A DNA stretch of 15,142 nucleotides from CAYNLG01 sp964397995 (lineage in GTDB: Bacteria > Planctomycetota > Phycisphaerae > FEN-1346): contig CAYNLG010000084.1 of the NCBI GenBank assembly GCA_964397995.1, positions 1 to 15,142 on the forward strand. Direction: 5' to 3'. Position 1 is the stretch's first letter. The number at the start of each line of letters is the position of its first letter. Made by a program: the position numbers and the translations under genes. This document shows positions 7,093-14,572 of this stretch, in pieces. The notes below the pieces were generated by a model that was not told the origin of the DNA, made no database searches, and saw nothing but the letters and a program-made list of their open reading frames with translations.

Positions 7093-10000
7093 TCACTCCT
7101 CCGGCAACTCGGGCGGCTTGGACAGGTCCGGCGGCTTGTGGCCCAGGCTCTTGATCAGTTGCACCAGCAGGCTCTTCTCGACGAAGACGTCGTAGGCCAG
7201 CTCGTGCGGCAGGACGTAGCGGATGTCCCGCTCGGCGTAGGCGGTGCCCTCGATGCGCCCGCTGTACCGCATCAGGGGGATCTTGCCCTGCTCCAGCGTC
7301 CGCGTCCACGTCTCGGAGCCGAGGCTGAGCGAGAGGTCGACGCCGAGGGTATAGACGAAGGTGCCGTCGGCCTCGGTATGGCCGAAGATGTAAATGTCAT
7401 AGTCCTCGCCGTCGAAGATCATCCGGTTCCGCACCGTCCCGCCCGGCTCGTTCTCGAAGACGTTGCTCATCTCCCGGAACCGGTACGTCGTCAGCTTCAG
7501 GCCCGGAAAGAGGTGGGTCACGTAGTCCGGCGCGGCGGGCCCGCGCAGGAGGCCCGTGACGAGCACCGTCTCGCCCTGGCCGACGGGGTGCGACCCCGCC
7601 TCCAGCGCCTGCTGGAAGGCCTGCTTCTGCGACAACGACCCCGTCACCTCCATCCCCGGGAACATCGTCTCCACGAACGGCCGCAGGTTCTCCGCCATCG
7701 CGAGGTCCCGCGCGTCGTACGCCACCGAAAGCACCGGCGGGCTCAGCCGGAAGTCGATCGCCAGTTCGCCCGAGACCGTCCCCTCGTTCAGGCCGCAGGT
7801 GAAGGCCGGCAGGCTGAACCGGCCCCCGGCCAGCCGCACCGCCGTCTTCAGGTCCTTGAGCTCGTACCGGGCGTCCAGCTTCGGGACGTACAGCGAGAGG
7901 GTGCCGAGCTCGACGTCGCCGGTGACCAGCGCGCGGCCGAGGGCCCGCTGGAGCTGCCGCGCCAGCACCTGGCGCAGGCCGCCCGCCTCGGCTTCGGTGT
8001 CGGCCTCGGCGGGGGGCCCCGCGCGGCGGGCGACGCGGGCCGTCGTCTCGCCGATCAGGGCCTCCAGTTCCTCCACGTCCACCCGCTCGCCGCGCACGAA
8101 GACCGACCCCGTCGGCGCGAGCCCCGGGTGGATGGCGTAGCCGACGAGGCGGACGTCGCTCCGCCCGACCCGGATGGCCAGGCCGTCGCTCGCCAGCCGC
8201 CGCCCGTCGAACGTCAGCGGCCCCGCCAGCGCCACCGGCCGCCCCAGCCACACCAGGCTCGCCCCGTCCATCTCCAGGTCGAGCCGCTCGATGCCCAGGC
8301 CGTAGGCGTCGCCCGCCACGGCCGCGTCGAACCGCAGGCCCCCCGACGGGGCCAGCCCCCGCGCCCAGCCCGGCAGCACCGGCGCGAGCGCCGCGAGGTC
8401 CGGCGCCGTGCCCTTCAGGCTTACCCGGTAGGCCGCCGGCGCCTGGGGCGTCAGGAGGTCCGGGTCGTCGAAGAAGAGGCGGCCCTGGGCGGTCACGCGG
8501 GCCTCGCCGATCGCCAGGTCCAGCCCCGCCACGTGCACCTCCCCCGGCACCTGCCCGTAGTCCGCCGCCAGCTGCAGCCGCGCCGTCGTCCCGGCCGCCT
8601 TCGTGACGGTGTCGGCCTCCATCGCGCGGCAGTCGATAGCGTTGACATCGAGCCGGACGGTCCCCCGCAGAGGCGTCCCCGTGACGCGGGCCGTGACCGC
8701 CATCGGGCCTTCCAGGCGGCCCCGAGCGTACCACCGGCCCACCGCCGGCACCGCCGCCCCCAGCGCCGGCCCGTGCTCGACCGTCGCTTCGATCTCCAGG
8801 TCCGCCCGGCGCACCAGGGCCAGCCCCTGGGCCGCCGAGACCAGCGTCGCGAGCGTCCCGGGCGAGCGGACGAGCACCTGGCCGGCGGCCGTGGCCGAGG
8901 AGGCCCCGAGCTGGGCGTGGACCGTCGTCTCGCACGCGAACACCGGCTCGCCGTCCGGTGTCACCGTCGGCACCGCGTCCGCCGCCACCGACACCTGGGC
9001 CGCCTCGCCCGCCGGTTTGGCCAGGTACGGCGCCCACGCCACCGCCGCCTCCGGCAGGTCCAGCATCGCGCTGACGGAGACCTTGCGCGGGGTGGCGAAG
9101 ACGTTGAGGTCGGCCCGGCCGGGGCCGCGGGCGTGGTCGGCCAGCCAGTCGCCCGCCTGGGGCACCAGCGGCGCCAGGGCCGCCAGGTCCGCCGCCCGCG
9201 CCCGGGCCTGGACCCGCACGAGCGGCCCCCAGCCGAACTGGATCGCCACGTGCGACGGCGCCGCCGCCTCCGGCCCGGCGTCGCGCGCCGCCGTCACCCG
9301 GAACTGGCTCTGCGTCGAGACGTCGGCCTCCAGCCCCGGCAGGCGGACCCGGGCCGCCAGGTCCGCGAAGTGCGGCACGCCGAAGGTGATCGTGCCCTCC
9401 AGGTCCACCGCCGCCGCCTGCCCCACGGGCTTCCGGAAACGCGGGCCGCCCCCCAGCCCGGCCGCCCCCAAGTCGGCGGCGGCGCGGCCCGCCAGCTTGC
9501 CGCCCGCCAGGTCCCCCTCGATCTGAACGCTCACGTCGCCGCGCACCGGCGCGTCGGTCGCGGTGCCGGTGAAACGGAGCGAGAGGAAGGGGAGGAGGTG
9601 CTCCAGGCCTTCGAGAGTGAGGCGGCCCTCGAAGCGTCCCGTCGCCGCCGCGTCCGGGTCCGCCGGCCGCGCGACGCGCGCCTCGCCGGCCCACCGGACC
9701 CGGCCGGTTCCCAGGGCCCCCTCGACCGCCGTCACGTGCGCCAGGTGCCCGTCCGCCGACACCCCGCCTCGCACCGTCACCACGGCCGCCTTGCCGGCCG
9801 CCTTCGTGTTGCCGCCCGGCGTCCGCAGGGCCGTCTCCGTGAGGTCGGCGGTCGCCTCGACGGCCCAACCGGGGGGGCCGTCGTCCGGCCCGGGCCGGAA
9901 GGTCACGTCGGCCGCCAGCGGCCCGGTGGCCCGGACCCCGCCGACCGCCGCCGGCACCAGCGGCACGAGCGTCCACAGGGCCTCGGCCTCTGTCAGCCGC

Positions 10001-11454
10001 ACCGTCACCGCCAGCGGCGCCGCCTCCCACCGCGCCGGGTCGAGCGGCACGGGCCCGCGCAGGGTGACGCGGCCGGCGTCGCCCTCCAGAGCAGCGCGGC
10101 GGAGGAGGGCGGGCCCGGCCTCGGGCACCGACGCCTCGACCGCCAGGTCCAGCGGCCGCCCGGCCCGCTTCGCCACCAGCCCCTCGCCGAGGGCCTCCAT
10201 CTGGGCCAGCGCGAGGGTCGCCTCGACCTGGTGCCCGCCGCCCGACGGGCTCACGCTGAAGCGCAGGGTGCTCTCGCCGCCGAAGGTCTCGAGCCGCTCG
10301 GCTGCCGCCCCGACCGCCGCCACGCCCCGGGCCAGGAGGTCCCACGCCACCGTCCCTTCGCCGCGCATCGTCACGCGCGGGCGGAACGGCGCGGCCGCGT
10401 CGGCGTCGCCCGTCGGCAGGTTGGCGACCGACCCGCTCGCCCGGACGCTGAAACCCGGGGCCGTGAGGGCGAGGCGATGGACCTGGAGGCGGCCGTCGAG
10501 GGGCCACCGCTCAACCTTGAACCCCACCACCGGCCGCGCCAGCCGCACCGCCACACGCGGCGCCTCCTCCCCCCCACCCGGCGCCGCGCCCGCCGCCGCC
10601 TCGTCCGCCGGGGCGCCCAGGACCAGCCGGTCGGCCTCGATCGACCCCTCGGCCGACCAGCCGTCCGGCGCGAACGTCAGGCCCAGCCGCCCGCTGGCCC
10701 GGCCCGCGAGCGCCGCCAGGGCCGCGTCACGCGTCACCAGGCCCGCCACCTCCGCCCAGCCGACGTCGTGCCACTCGGCGCTGGCCGACCCCGCGGGCGC
10801 GGTCCCGGCCGCCTCCCGGGCAAAGCTCGCCGTCACCGCCGCCCGCCCCTCCGGCCCGCCCGGCACCCGCGCGTCCGCCCGCAGGTACCCCTGGCCGGTG
10901 GCGGCCAGGCGGCCGAGCGACGCGCTCAACTCCGTGAGCGTGAGCTCCCGCCCCAGCGGCCGGTTCACCACGTGGACCGTCCCATGGCTCACCTGGACCG
11001 ACGGCACCGCCGCCTGGTCCTCGCCCCCGCCGGCGGCCAGGTCCGCGACGTTCCACGCCCCGTCCTCGCCCCGGATCAGCCAGAGCTCCAGCCCCTCCAG
11101 CCGGACCGACTCCAGGTCGGCCTCGCCGCGGGTCAGCACCCGCGCCAGCGACGCCACGTCCAGCCGCACCAGCAACCGGTCCGCCCGGGCCAGGAGGTCG
11201 CCCGGCCGCCCCGTGCGGCCGCCGATCTCCAGGTCCGTGCAGACGATCTCCGCCTCCCGCCACCGCAGCCGCGCCGAGGCCAGCCGCACCGGCCGCCCCA
11301 GCATCGCCGCCAGGTCCGTCTCCACCCGCGCGCGAAGCACCTCGTCGGTGACGAGGCGCGGCAGCAGGACCACGGTGGCGACAAGGAGGGCCGCCACGGC
11401 GAGAAGGACCCAGGGCCACCGGCGGCGGCGTCGGGGGGCGGCTGGTTCGGTCAT
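7093..11454 (-). CDS. Large AsmA-like envelope protein
   Basis: The predicted protein has 1453 residues. An Arg-rich N-terminus (PRRRRRWPW) leads into a single membrane helix (about 14-31). Next comes an AsmA-type start (LGRPVRLASARLRWREAEIVCTDLEIGG, about 52-79), then a very long run of repeating beta-strand units. The C-terminal third (about 1150-1450) resembles the AsmA_2/DUF3971-type end. Relatives of this architecture (AsmA, YhdP, TamB) are bridge-like proteins implicated in lipid or protein transfer to the outer membrane, so a Gram-negative envelope role is likely but unproven here. The ATG at 11454 is chosen because CGAGGG sits about 8 nt upstream and the membrane helix follows directly. 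An in-frame ATG at 11493 has no such site. It is followed 6 bp later by the ubiD-like gene, so it heads the menaquinone block. Confidence 0.85.
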   Translation of the reverse strand: MTEPAAPRRRRRWPWVLLAVAALLVATVVLLPRLVTDEVLRARVETDLAAMLGRPVRLASARLRWREAEIVCTDLEIGGRTGRPGDLLARADRLLVRLDVASLARVLTRGEADLESVRLEGLELWLIRGEDGAWNVADLAAGGGEDQAAVPSVQVSHGTVHVVNRPLGRELTLTELSASLGRLAATGQGYLRADARVPGGPEGRAAVTASFAREAAGTAPAGSASAEWHDVGWAEVAGLVTRDAALAALAGRASGRLGLTFAPDGWSAEGSIEADRLVLGAPADEAAAGAAPGGGEEAPRVAVRLARPVVGFKVERWPLDGRLQVHRLALTAPGFSVRASGSVANLPTGDADAAAPFRPRVTMRGEGTVAWDLLARGVAAVGAAAERLETFGGESTLRFSVSPSGGGHQVEATLALAQMEALGEGLVAKRAGRPLDLAVEASVPEAGPALLRRAALEGDAGRVTLRGPVPLDPARWEAAPLAVTVRLTEAEALWTLVPLVPAAVGGVRATGPLAADVTFRPGPDDGPPGWAVEATADLTETALRTPGGNTKAAGKAAVVTVRGGVSADGHLAHVTAVEGALGTGRVRWAGEARVARPADPDAAATGRFEGRLTLEGLEHLLPFLSLRFTGTATDAPVRGDVSVQIEGDLAGGKLAGRAAADLGAAGLGGGPRFRKPVGQAAAVDLEGTITFGVPHFADLAARVRLPGLEADVSTQSQFRVTAARDAGPEAAAPSHVAIQFGWGPLVRVQARARAADLAALAPLVPQAGDWLADHARGPGRADLNVFATPRKVSVSAMLDLPEAAVAWAPYLAKPAGEAAQVSVAADAVPTVTPDGEPVFACETTVHAQLGASSATAAGQVLVRSPGTLATLVSAAQGLALVRRADLEIEATVEHGPALGAAVPAVGRWYARGRLEGPMAVTARVTGTPLRGTVRLDVNAIDCRAMEADTVTKAAGTTARLQLAADYGQVPGEVHVAGLDLAIGEARVTAQGRLFFDDPDLLTPQAPAAYRVSLKGTAPDLAALAPVLPGWARGLAPSGGLRFDAAVAGDAYGLGIERLDLEMDGASLVWLGRPVALAGPLTFDGRRLASDGLAIRVGRSDVRLVGYAIHPGLAPTGSVFVRGERVDVEELEALIGETTARVARRAGPPAEADTEAEAGGLRQVLARQLQRALGRALVTGDVELGTLSLYVPKLDARYELKDLKTAVRLAGGRFSLPAFTCGLNEGTVSGELAIDFRLSPPVLSVAYDARDLAMAENLRPFVETMFPGMEVTGSLSQKQAFQQALEAGSHPVGQGETVLVTGLLRGPAAPDYVTHLFPGLKLTTYRFREMSNVFENEPGGTVRNRMIFDGEDYDIYIFGHTEADGTFVYTLGVDLSLSLGSETWTRTLEQGKIPLMRYSGRIEGTAYAERDIRYVLPHELAYDVFVEKSLLVQLIKSLGHKPPDLSKPPELPEE

Positions 11455-11488
11455 GCGACAAACCCTCGGGGACCCGGGCGTCGCGGGA

Positions 11489-11517
11489 ATCATACCGCGC
11501 GGCCCGGTGCGGGGAAA
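11489..11517 (-). promoter_or_regulatory. Candidate sigma-70 promoter for the AsmA/menaquinone block
   Basis: A minus-strand -10-like hexamer TATGAT (11494-11489) stands out in very GC-rich DNA. With a 17-bp spacer the -35 position reads TTTCCC (11517-11512), a weak match to TTGACA. The predicted transcript would begin about 28 nt before the AsmA-like ATG at 11454. It is the best candidate in the 96-bp gap between the phosphodiesterase gene and the block below it, but the weak -35 makes it tentative. Confidence 0.35.
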
Positions 11518-11524
11518 GGTTGCC

Positions 11525-11549
11525 GCCGGTCCGGGCGCATCCCACCGGC
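11525..11549 (-). terminator. Weak hairpin after the phosphodiesterase gene
   Basis: GCCGGT (11525-11530) pairs exactly with ACCGGC (11544-11549). GGG at 11533-11535 and CCC at 11541-11543 can pair inside it. The hairpin begins 1-2 bp after the phosphodiesterase stop on the minus strand. No clear T-run follows (only CTTTCC about 8 nt later), so termination would be inefficient, or the hairpin may be chance in GC-rich DNA. Confidence 0.2.
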
Positions 11550-11550
11550 C

Positions 11551-12897
11551 CTACGGCCGCGCCGCCAGCGCCGCCCCCGCCACCTCCGTCGCCCGAATCC
11601 GGTCCCGGCCCCCCAGCCACGCCGGCGGGGCGCTGTCCACGTACACCCCCCCCCCCAGGCCCGGCGACCCCGCGTCCACCAGCCCGTGCGACCCGCGGAC
11701 CCCCTCGGCCGAGAGCGGGATGCCCCGCCCCCCCGGCGCAAGCAGCAGCTCGGCCGCGTCGAACCCCGGCTTGGCGTGAATGTCCACCGTCCGGGCGAAC
11801 GCCGGCGCCCGCGCGTCCTCCAGCCACCAGTAGTACGTGAAGTGGGCGTCCGGCTCGGCCAAGAGCACCAGGTCCCCGCTCCGCGCGTGGGCCAACCCCA
11901 CCTCGGCCTGGGCCGCGCGGTCGAGCACCCGGCCGACGCCCTCCAGGCCCGCCAGCATCGGCGCCAGCCGCGCCGCCTCGGCCGCCGCGTCCGCCGCCGC
12001 CGGACAGTAGACGTGCGCCACCTGGTTATCGACCAGGGCGAAGGCCCGCGCGTCGCCGGGGACCAGGTACTCGCCGCCCTCGATCGTCCGCAGGGCCAGG
12101 CACCCCGCCTCCCGGAGCGCCCGGTTCGGCGCCACCGGCCGCGCCACCGGCACGAAGCTGTACTCGCTCAGGACGACCGCCCGCCCGCCCCCGTCGAGCG
12201 CCGCCTCCACCAGCGGCCCTGCCAGGGCGTCGAGGGCCGCCGCGTCCGCCCGGTGCCGCTCGGACTCCGGGCCGTGGGTGCGGCCGCTGTAGTCGAGGTG
12301 CGGCAAATAGGCGAGCAGCAGGTCCGGCCGCTCGGTTTCCCAGACGCGGGCCGTGGCGGCCGCGATCCACGTGCTGGACCCCGCCCCGGCCAGCGGGCCC
12401 CAGTACGTCCGCAGGTCGAACGGGCCGAGCCCCTCGCCGCCGGCGCCCGGGCCTCCCTCGGCCAGGCGGGCGTACAGGTCCCCCGGCCGCGCGTAGACGT
12501 CGCCCAGCAGCCGGTCGCCCGGGGCGTGGACGGGCTTCGGCGTAAGCAGGACCGCCAGCGTCGGGTCATACATCGCGAGTTGCCAGAAGAGCATGCCGAC
12601 CCGCCGCCCGCCGGCCGCCTCGGCCGCCCACACCCGCGGCGCCTCCAGCAGCCGCGCCGACTGCTCCCAGAACCGGACCTCGCCGAGCGCCCGCCGGTAC
12701 AGGCCGCACGCCGGGATGCCGTGCGCCGCCGGCGCGACGCCGGTGGTGAGCGTCGCCTGCATCGGCAGCGTCGTCGCCGGCAGGACCGGCTCCAGCGCCA
12801 GCGCCGCCCCGCGCCCCGCCACGGCCGCCAGGCGCGGCATCTCGGCCAGCAGGGCGCGGCTGAGGCCGGGCAGGGCCAGGACGAGGGTACGTGGCAT
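11551..12897 (-). CDS. Type I phosphodiesterase/alkaline-phosphatase-fold protein
   Basis: The 448-residue protein belongs to the nucleotide pyrophosphatase/phosphodiesterase branch of the alkaline phosphatase superfamily. Landmarks are LPATTLPMQATLTTGVAPAAHGI (39-61, nucleophile Thr at 42 or 43), FWEQSARLLEAPRVW (77-90), YLPHLDYSGRTHGPES (197-212, metal-type Asp 202 and His 208), VVLSEYSFVPV (241-251), FTYYWWLEDARAPAFARTVDIHAKPGFD (353-380) and GSHG (402-405, His 404). The usual Asp in the first strand is absent (LVLALPGLSRALL), and SEYS replaces the common SDHG. I recall both features from one subfamily, so activity is likely but metal ligation may differ. There is no signal peptide, suggesting a cytoplasmic enzyme. 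The ATG at 12897 has GGAGG 4 nt upstream. Substrate unknown. It may be a separate transcription unit from the menaquinone block. Confidence 0.85.
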   Translation of the reverse strand: MPRTLVLALPGLSRALLAEMPRLAAVAGRGAALALEPVLPATTLPMQATLTTGVAPAAHGIPACGLYRRALGEVRFWEQSARLLEAPRVWAAEAAGGRRVGMLFWQLAMYDPTLAVLLTPKPVHAPGDRLLGDVYARPGDLYARLAEGGPGAGGEGLGPFDLRTYWGPLAGAGSSTWIAAATARVWETERPDLLLAYLPHLDYSGRTHGPESERHRADAAALDALAGPLVEAALDGGGRAVVLSEYSFVPVARPVAPNRALREAGCLALRTIEGGEYLVPGDARAFALVDNQVAHVYCPAAADAAAEAARLAPMLAGLEGVGRVLDRAAQAEVGLAHARSGDLVLLAEPDAHFTYYWWLEDARAPAFARTVDIHAKPGFDAAELLLAPGGRGIPLSAEGVRGSHGLVDAGSPGLGGGVYVDSAPPAWLGGRDRIRATEVAGAALAARP

Positions 12898-12925
12898 CGG
12901 GCCTCCGGTCGCTTGGGACGCGGTG

Positions 12926-12955
12926 TGCAGATTGGGAATGGATTCCCAATTTGCA
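12926..12955. promoter_or_regulatory. 30-bp near-perfect palindrome, probable operator
   Basis: The left arm TGCAGATTGGGAAT (12926-12939) and right arm ATTCCCAATTTGCA (12942-12955) are inverted copies around a 2-bp centre, with one mismatch per 14-nt arm. This A/T-rich block is unlike its GC-rich surroundings. It lies 29-58 bp upstream of the phosphodiesterase ATG, the usual place for a dimeric repressor or activator site. A third ATTCCC at 12961-12966 lies 19 bp from the second one, about two helical turns. A 5'-leader hairpin is the alternative reading. I do not recognise the regulator. Confidence 0.5.
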
Positions 12956-13065
12956 AGCACATTCCCCGCCACGGTCTCGGGGGACACCCATCGCCGCCCC
13001 CGTGTCAAGGCCGCGCGCGGCCCGGGGCGCCGCCGTCCCGGCCGGCCCGGTCTGGACGCCGCGCC

Positions 13066-13260
13066 GGCATCAAGCTATGGTGGTCCCTGATCGGGCGATG
13101 GCTTGTGCGCGCCGGGGCGCTGCCGACGTACGCCCAGGTCCGAGCCTTGGCGGCCGATCTTGGCGTGGCGCCGTCGATCGTGATCGGCCGGTTTCAGCAC
13201 GAAACACACGAGTGGAGAAAGTTCAACAAGATCCGAGGCAAAATGATTTGGACGCCCTGA
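13066..13260 (+). pseudogene. C-terminal remnant of an ImmA/IrrE-type metallopeptidase
   Basis: The 64-codon stretch contains ALPTYAQVRALAADLGVAPSIVIGRFQHE and ends in NKIRGKMIWTP. This closely follows the known tail of HTH/ImmA-IrrE proteins (A-x-x-L-G-I-x-P-G-I-V-V-G-R-L-Q-H-E, then LN-x-L-K-x-x-F-x-W). The ImmA/IrrE catalytic HExxH domain is not present upstream. The frame remains open far upstream, but that sequence is antisense to the phosphodiesterase gene and does not look like the missing part, so the left boundary is approximate. This is therefore read as a decayed or truncated relic of a toxin-antitoxin or phage-type regulator gene. The nearest plausible starts (GTG at 13105) would give about 51 residues, too short to be the full protein. 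The call rests on motif memory. Confidence 0.6.
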
Positions 13261-13278
13261 CCCGCGGACGCCGCCCCC

Positions 13279-13395
13279 TCACCGGCGCTTCACGGCCCCG
13301 AGCCGCCCCAGCCACCGCGGCAGGTCCGTCACCAGCAGCCCGTCCGTCTCGATGGGCGTGCCGATGCGGCAGACGAGGACGCGGCGCGGGGCGAC
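13279..13395 (-). pseudogene. Truncated C-terminus of an unrecognised high-GC gene
   Basis: On the minus strand 38 consecutive codons, all ending in G or C, run into a TGA at 13281-13279. The peptide is VAPRRVLVCRIGTPIETD followed by GLLVTDLPRWLGRLGAVKRR. Upstream of about 13411 the same frame switches to T-ending codons that are simply the antisense of the recombinase remnant. The high third-position G+C matches the main block, so this looks like the tail of a resident gene cut by the insertion to its right. I cannot name the family. An accidental open frame remains possible because the piece is short. Confidence 0.4.
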
Positions 13396-13482
13396 GAGCC
13401 CGACGGCCTGAGCCTGGAGAAGCTGCGGAAGAACCTGCCGGTGCAGTGGAATGAGCAGGGGATCTGCGGAATGAAGGGCTGA
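13387..13482 (+). pseudogene. Serine-recombinase C-terminal remnant, copy 1
   Basis: The frame ending at TGA 13480-13482 reads RGDEPDGLSLEKLRKNLPVQWNEQ and then GICGMKG. The phrase EPDGLSLEKL...LPVxWxEQ is the extreme C-terminus I associate with large serine recombinases and resolvases of environmental bacteria. No catalytic domain is present. The sequence upstream belongs to a different, opposite-strand fragment, so this is a broken end rather than a gene. A second copy lies at 14417-14572 in the same orientation. Confidence 0.5.
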
Positions 13483-13484
13483 CC
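13387..13484 (+). repeat. Direct repeat copy 1 (recombinase tail DNA)
   Basis: This is the partner of the repeat at 14485-14582. Similarity starts near RGDEPDG and ends with GAAGGGCTGAC just before the phosphotransferase stop codon. The junction on its left is where the high-GC minus-strand gene tail breaks off. Confidence 0.6.
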
Positions 13485-14306
13485 TCAATGCCGAGTGGCG
13501 TGCTTCAGCGCATCCAATCGAGCGCCTTGTTGAACACCTTGTGTGACGGCATTGAGCCACCTGAGTTCCTGTTCGATTTCATCTGCGTCCCCTCTGCTGT
13601 GAAACCCCACCCAGGGCTCAACGCCTTGTGACGCCAGGCGCTTCGTTCGTGATATTTCCTTCCGCTCCAGAGCCGTCACGGCCTCAAGAACCAGATCCGG
13701 GTCAATGCCATACGAGGCACACAGGCACTCCATGCGATCGGCCACGCTGCCCGGATCAACACCTGCATCTCTGCAGCCGTTCGCCGCCCGCAGCGGCACG
13801 CAGTACCAGGCCGCCTGGGCCAGGTCCTCCACGGGGTAGCCAGGCTCGGCGAGATCCCAGTCAATCAGGCCGACGAGTCGGCCGGACTCCCAGACCATGT
13901 TCCACGGACCCAGATCACCGTGCCGAATGACCATCCCAGGATGCCACTTTGCGGCAGGGTCACGCCACCTTGCATGGGGCTGCGGTTCGTAATCGCCAAC
14001 GGCATCGTGATAGGAGCGGAGCATGCATCCAATCTGTTCAAGGCCACTGCTGGCGAGCAGGCATTCAGGCCACGGCCACATTGCAACCTGTCCATCAATG
14101 TACGTCAGCCGTTCCCGTCCTTCCTCGACGCCAAGGACTCGAGGTGAGTAGACAAAGCCTCTTTCGGAGAGGCGTTGCAGCAACGCCTGGACGGCTGCAG
14201 ACCACTCGCCCAGCGGCCGAAGGACATGCCCGCCCTGTCTTACGACAACATTGACGCTGCCACGTCCCTCTTGCCCGTCCTGCAGACTGCGTGGATTCTC
14301 ATTCAT
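13485..14306 (-). CDS. Aminoglycoside-phosphotransferase-fold protein
   Basis: The 273-residue protein belongs to the APH/choline-kinase-like kinase family. VVVRQGGHVLRPLGEWSAAVQALLQRL (20-46) resembles the N-lobe of these enzymes. RERLTYIDGQVAMWPWP (64-80) is a family phrase. H129-G-D-L-G-P-W-N136-MVW is the catalytic loop and LIDWDLAEPG (147-156) is the metal-binding Asp motif. The reaction is ATP-dependent phosphorylation of a small molecule. Antibiotic resistance is not established, since most such homologues are of unknown substrate. The ATG at 14306 is preferred, but a GTG at 14342 (12 more residues) or a GTC/GTG start near residue 18-22 would also keep the conserved core. Base composition is clearly lower in G+C than the main block, and recombinase remnants flank it, suggesting horizontal acquisition. 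Confidence 0.82.
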   Translation of the reverse strand: MNENPRSLQDGQEGRGSVNVVVRQGGHVLRPLGEWSAAVQALLQRLSERGFVYSPRVLGVEEGRERLTYIDGQVAMWPWPECLLASSGLEQIGCMLRSYHDAVGDYEPQPHARWRDPAAKWHPGMVIRHGDLGPWNMVWESGRLVGLIDWDLAEPGYPVEDLAQAAWYCVPLRAANGCRDAGVDPGSVADRMECLCASYGIDPDLVLEAVTALERKEISRTKRLASQGVEPWVGFHSRGDADEIEQELRWLNAVTQGVQQGARLDALKHATRH

Positions 14307-14416
14307 GTGTTTTCCCGCGACGCCCGACCTGCATGTCCACACTGCTTTGCCATATCGGGACCAGCGACGGCCACATTACCGCCAAGCTGGGGCGGTGTCG
14401 AGGAGATTGAGGATGA

Positions 14417-14572
14417 ACGTACTACGCCGGGCGCGCGATCCGCCTGACCAGCCTTGCGCCCGACACCATCGAGGCGATGCTGCGCGGGAATGAGCCCGAT
14501 GGCCTCAGCCTGGAGAAACTCCGCAAGCACCTGCCGGTGCGGTGGGAGGAGCAGAGGAGAGTGTGGCGGTGA
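14417..14572 (+). pseudogene. Serine-recombinase C-terminal remnant, copy 2
   Basis: After an in-frame TGA at 14414-14416 the frame reads YYAGRAIRLTSLAPDTIEAM followed by LRGNEPDGLSLEKLRKHLPV and RWEEQRRVWR, then stops at 14570-14572. IRLTSLAPDxIEAxL...EPDGLSLEKL...LPxxWEEQ is the recognisable tail of site-specific serine recombinases. The catalytic Ser domain and zinc-ribbon region are absent. It retains about 21 more conserved residues on the left than copy 1. There is no start codon at its left end, so it is a relic. Confidence 0.55.

Noticed and set aside
1703..12897. An ebo-type cluster, suggested by a UbiA protein plus a phosphodiesterase
   Set aside because: The other ebo genes (TatD-like, dehydroquinate-synthase-like, TIM-barrel) are absent. 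The UbiA gene is embedded among menaquinone genes.
13003..13008. Perfect minus-strand TTGACA as a -35 box for the phosphodiesterase gene
   Set aside because: At 16-18 bp spacing only GTCCCC-like sequence is found, with no plausible -10 element.
5437..13260. A single plus-strand frame open for about 2600 codons
   Set aside because: It is antisense to five well-supported minus-strand genes. Its peptide is Arg/Pro/Gln-rich low-complexity sequence typical of GC-rich shadow frames. Only its last 65 codons (ImmA-type tail) look coding.
13279..13560. A 93-residue minus-strand gene
   Set aside because: Its first half is simply the antisense of the recombinase remnant and the end of the phosphotransferase region. 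Only the last 38 codons have coding character.
14378..14396. Inverted repeat ACCGCC...GGCGGT upstream of the phosphotransferase gene
   Set aside because: A 6-bp stem with a 7-nt loop is expected by chance in GC-rich DNA and has no T-run or known operator match.
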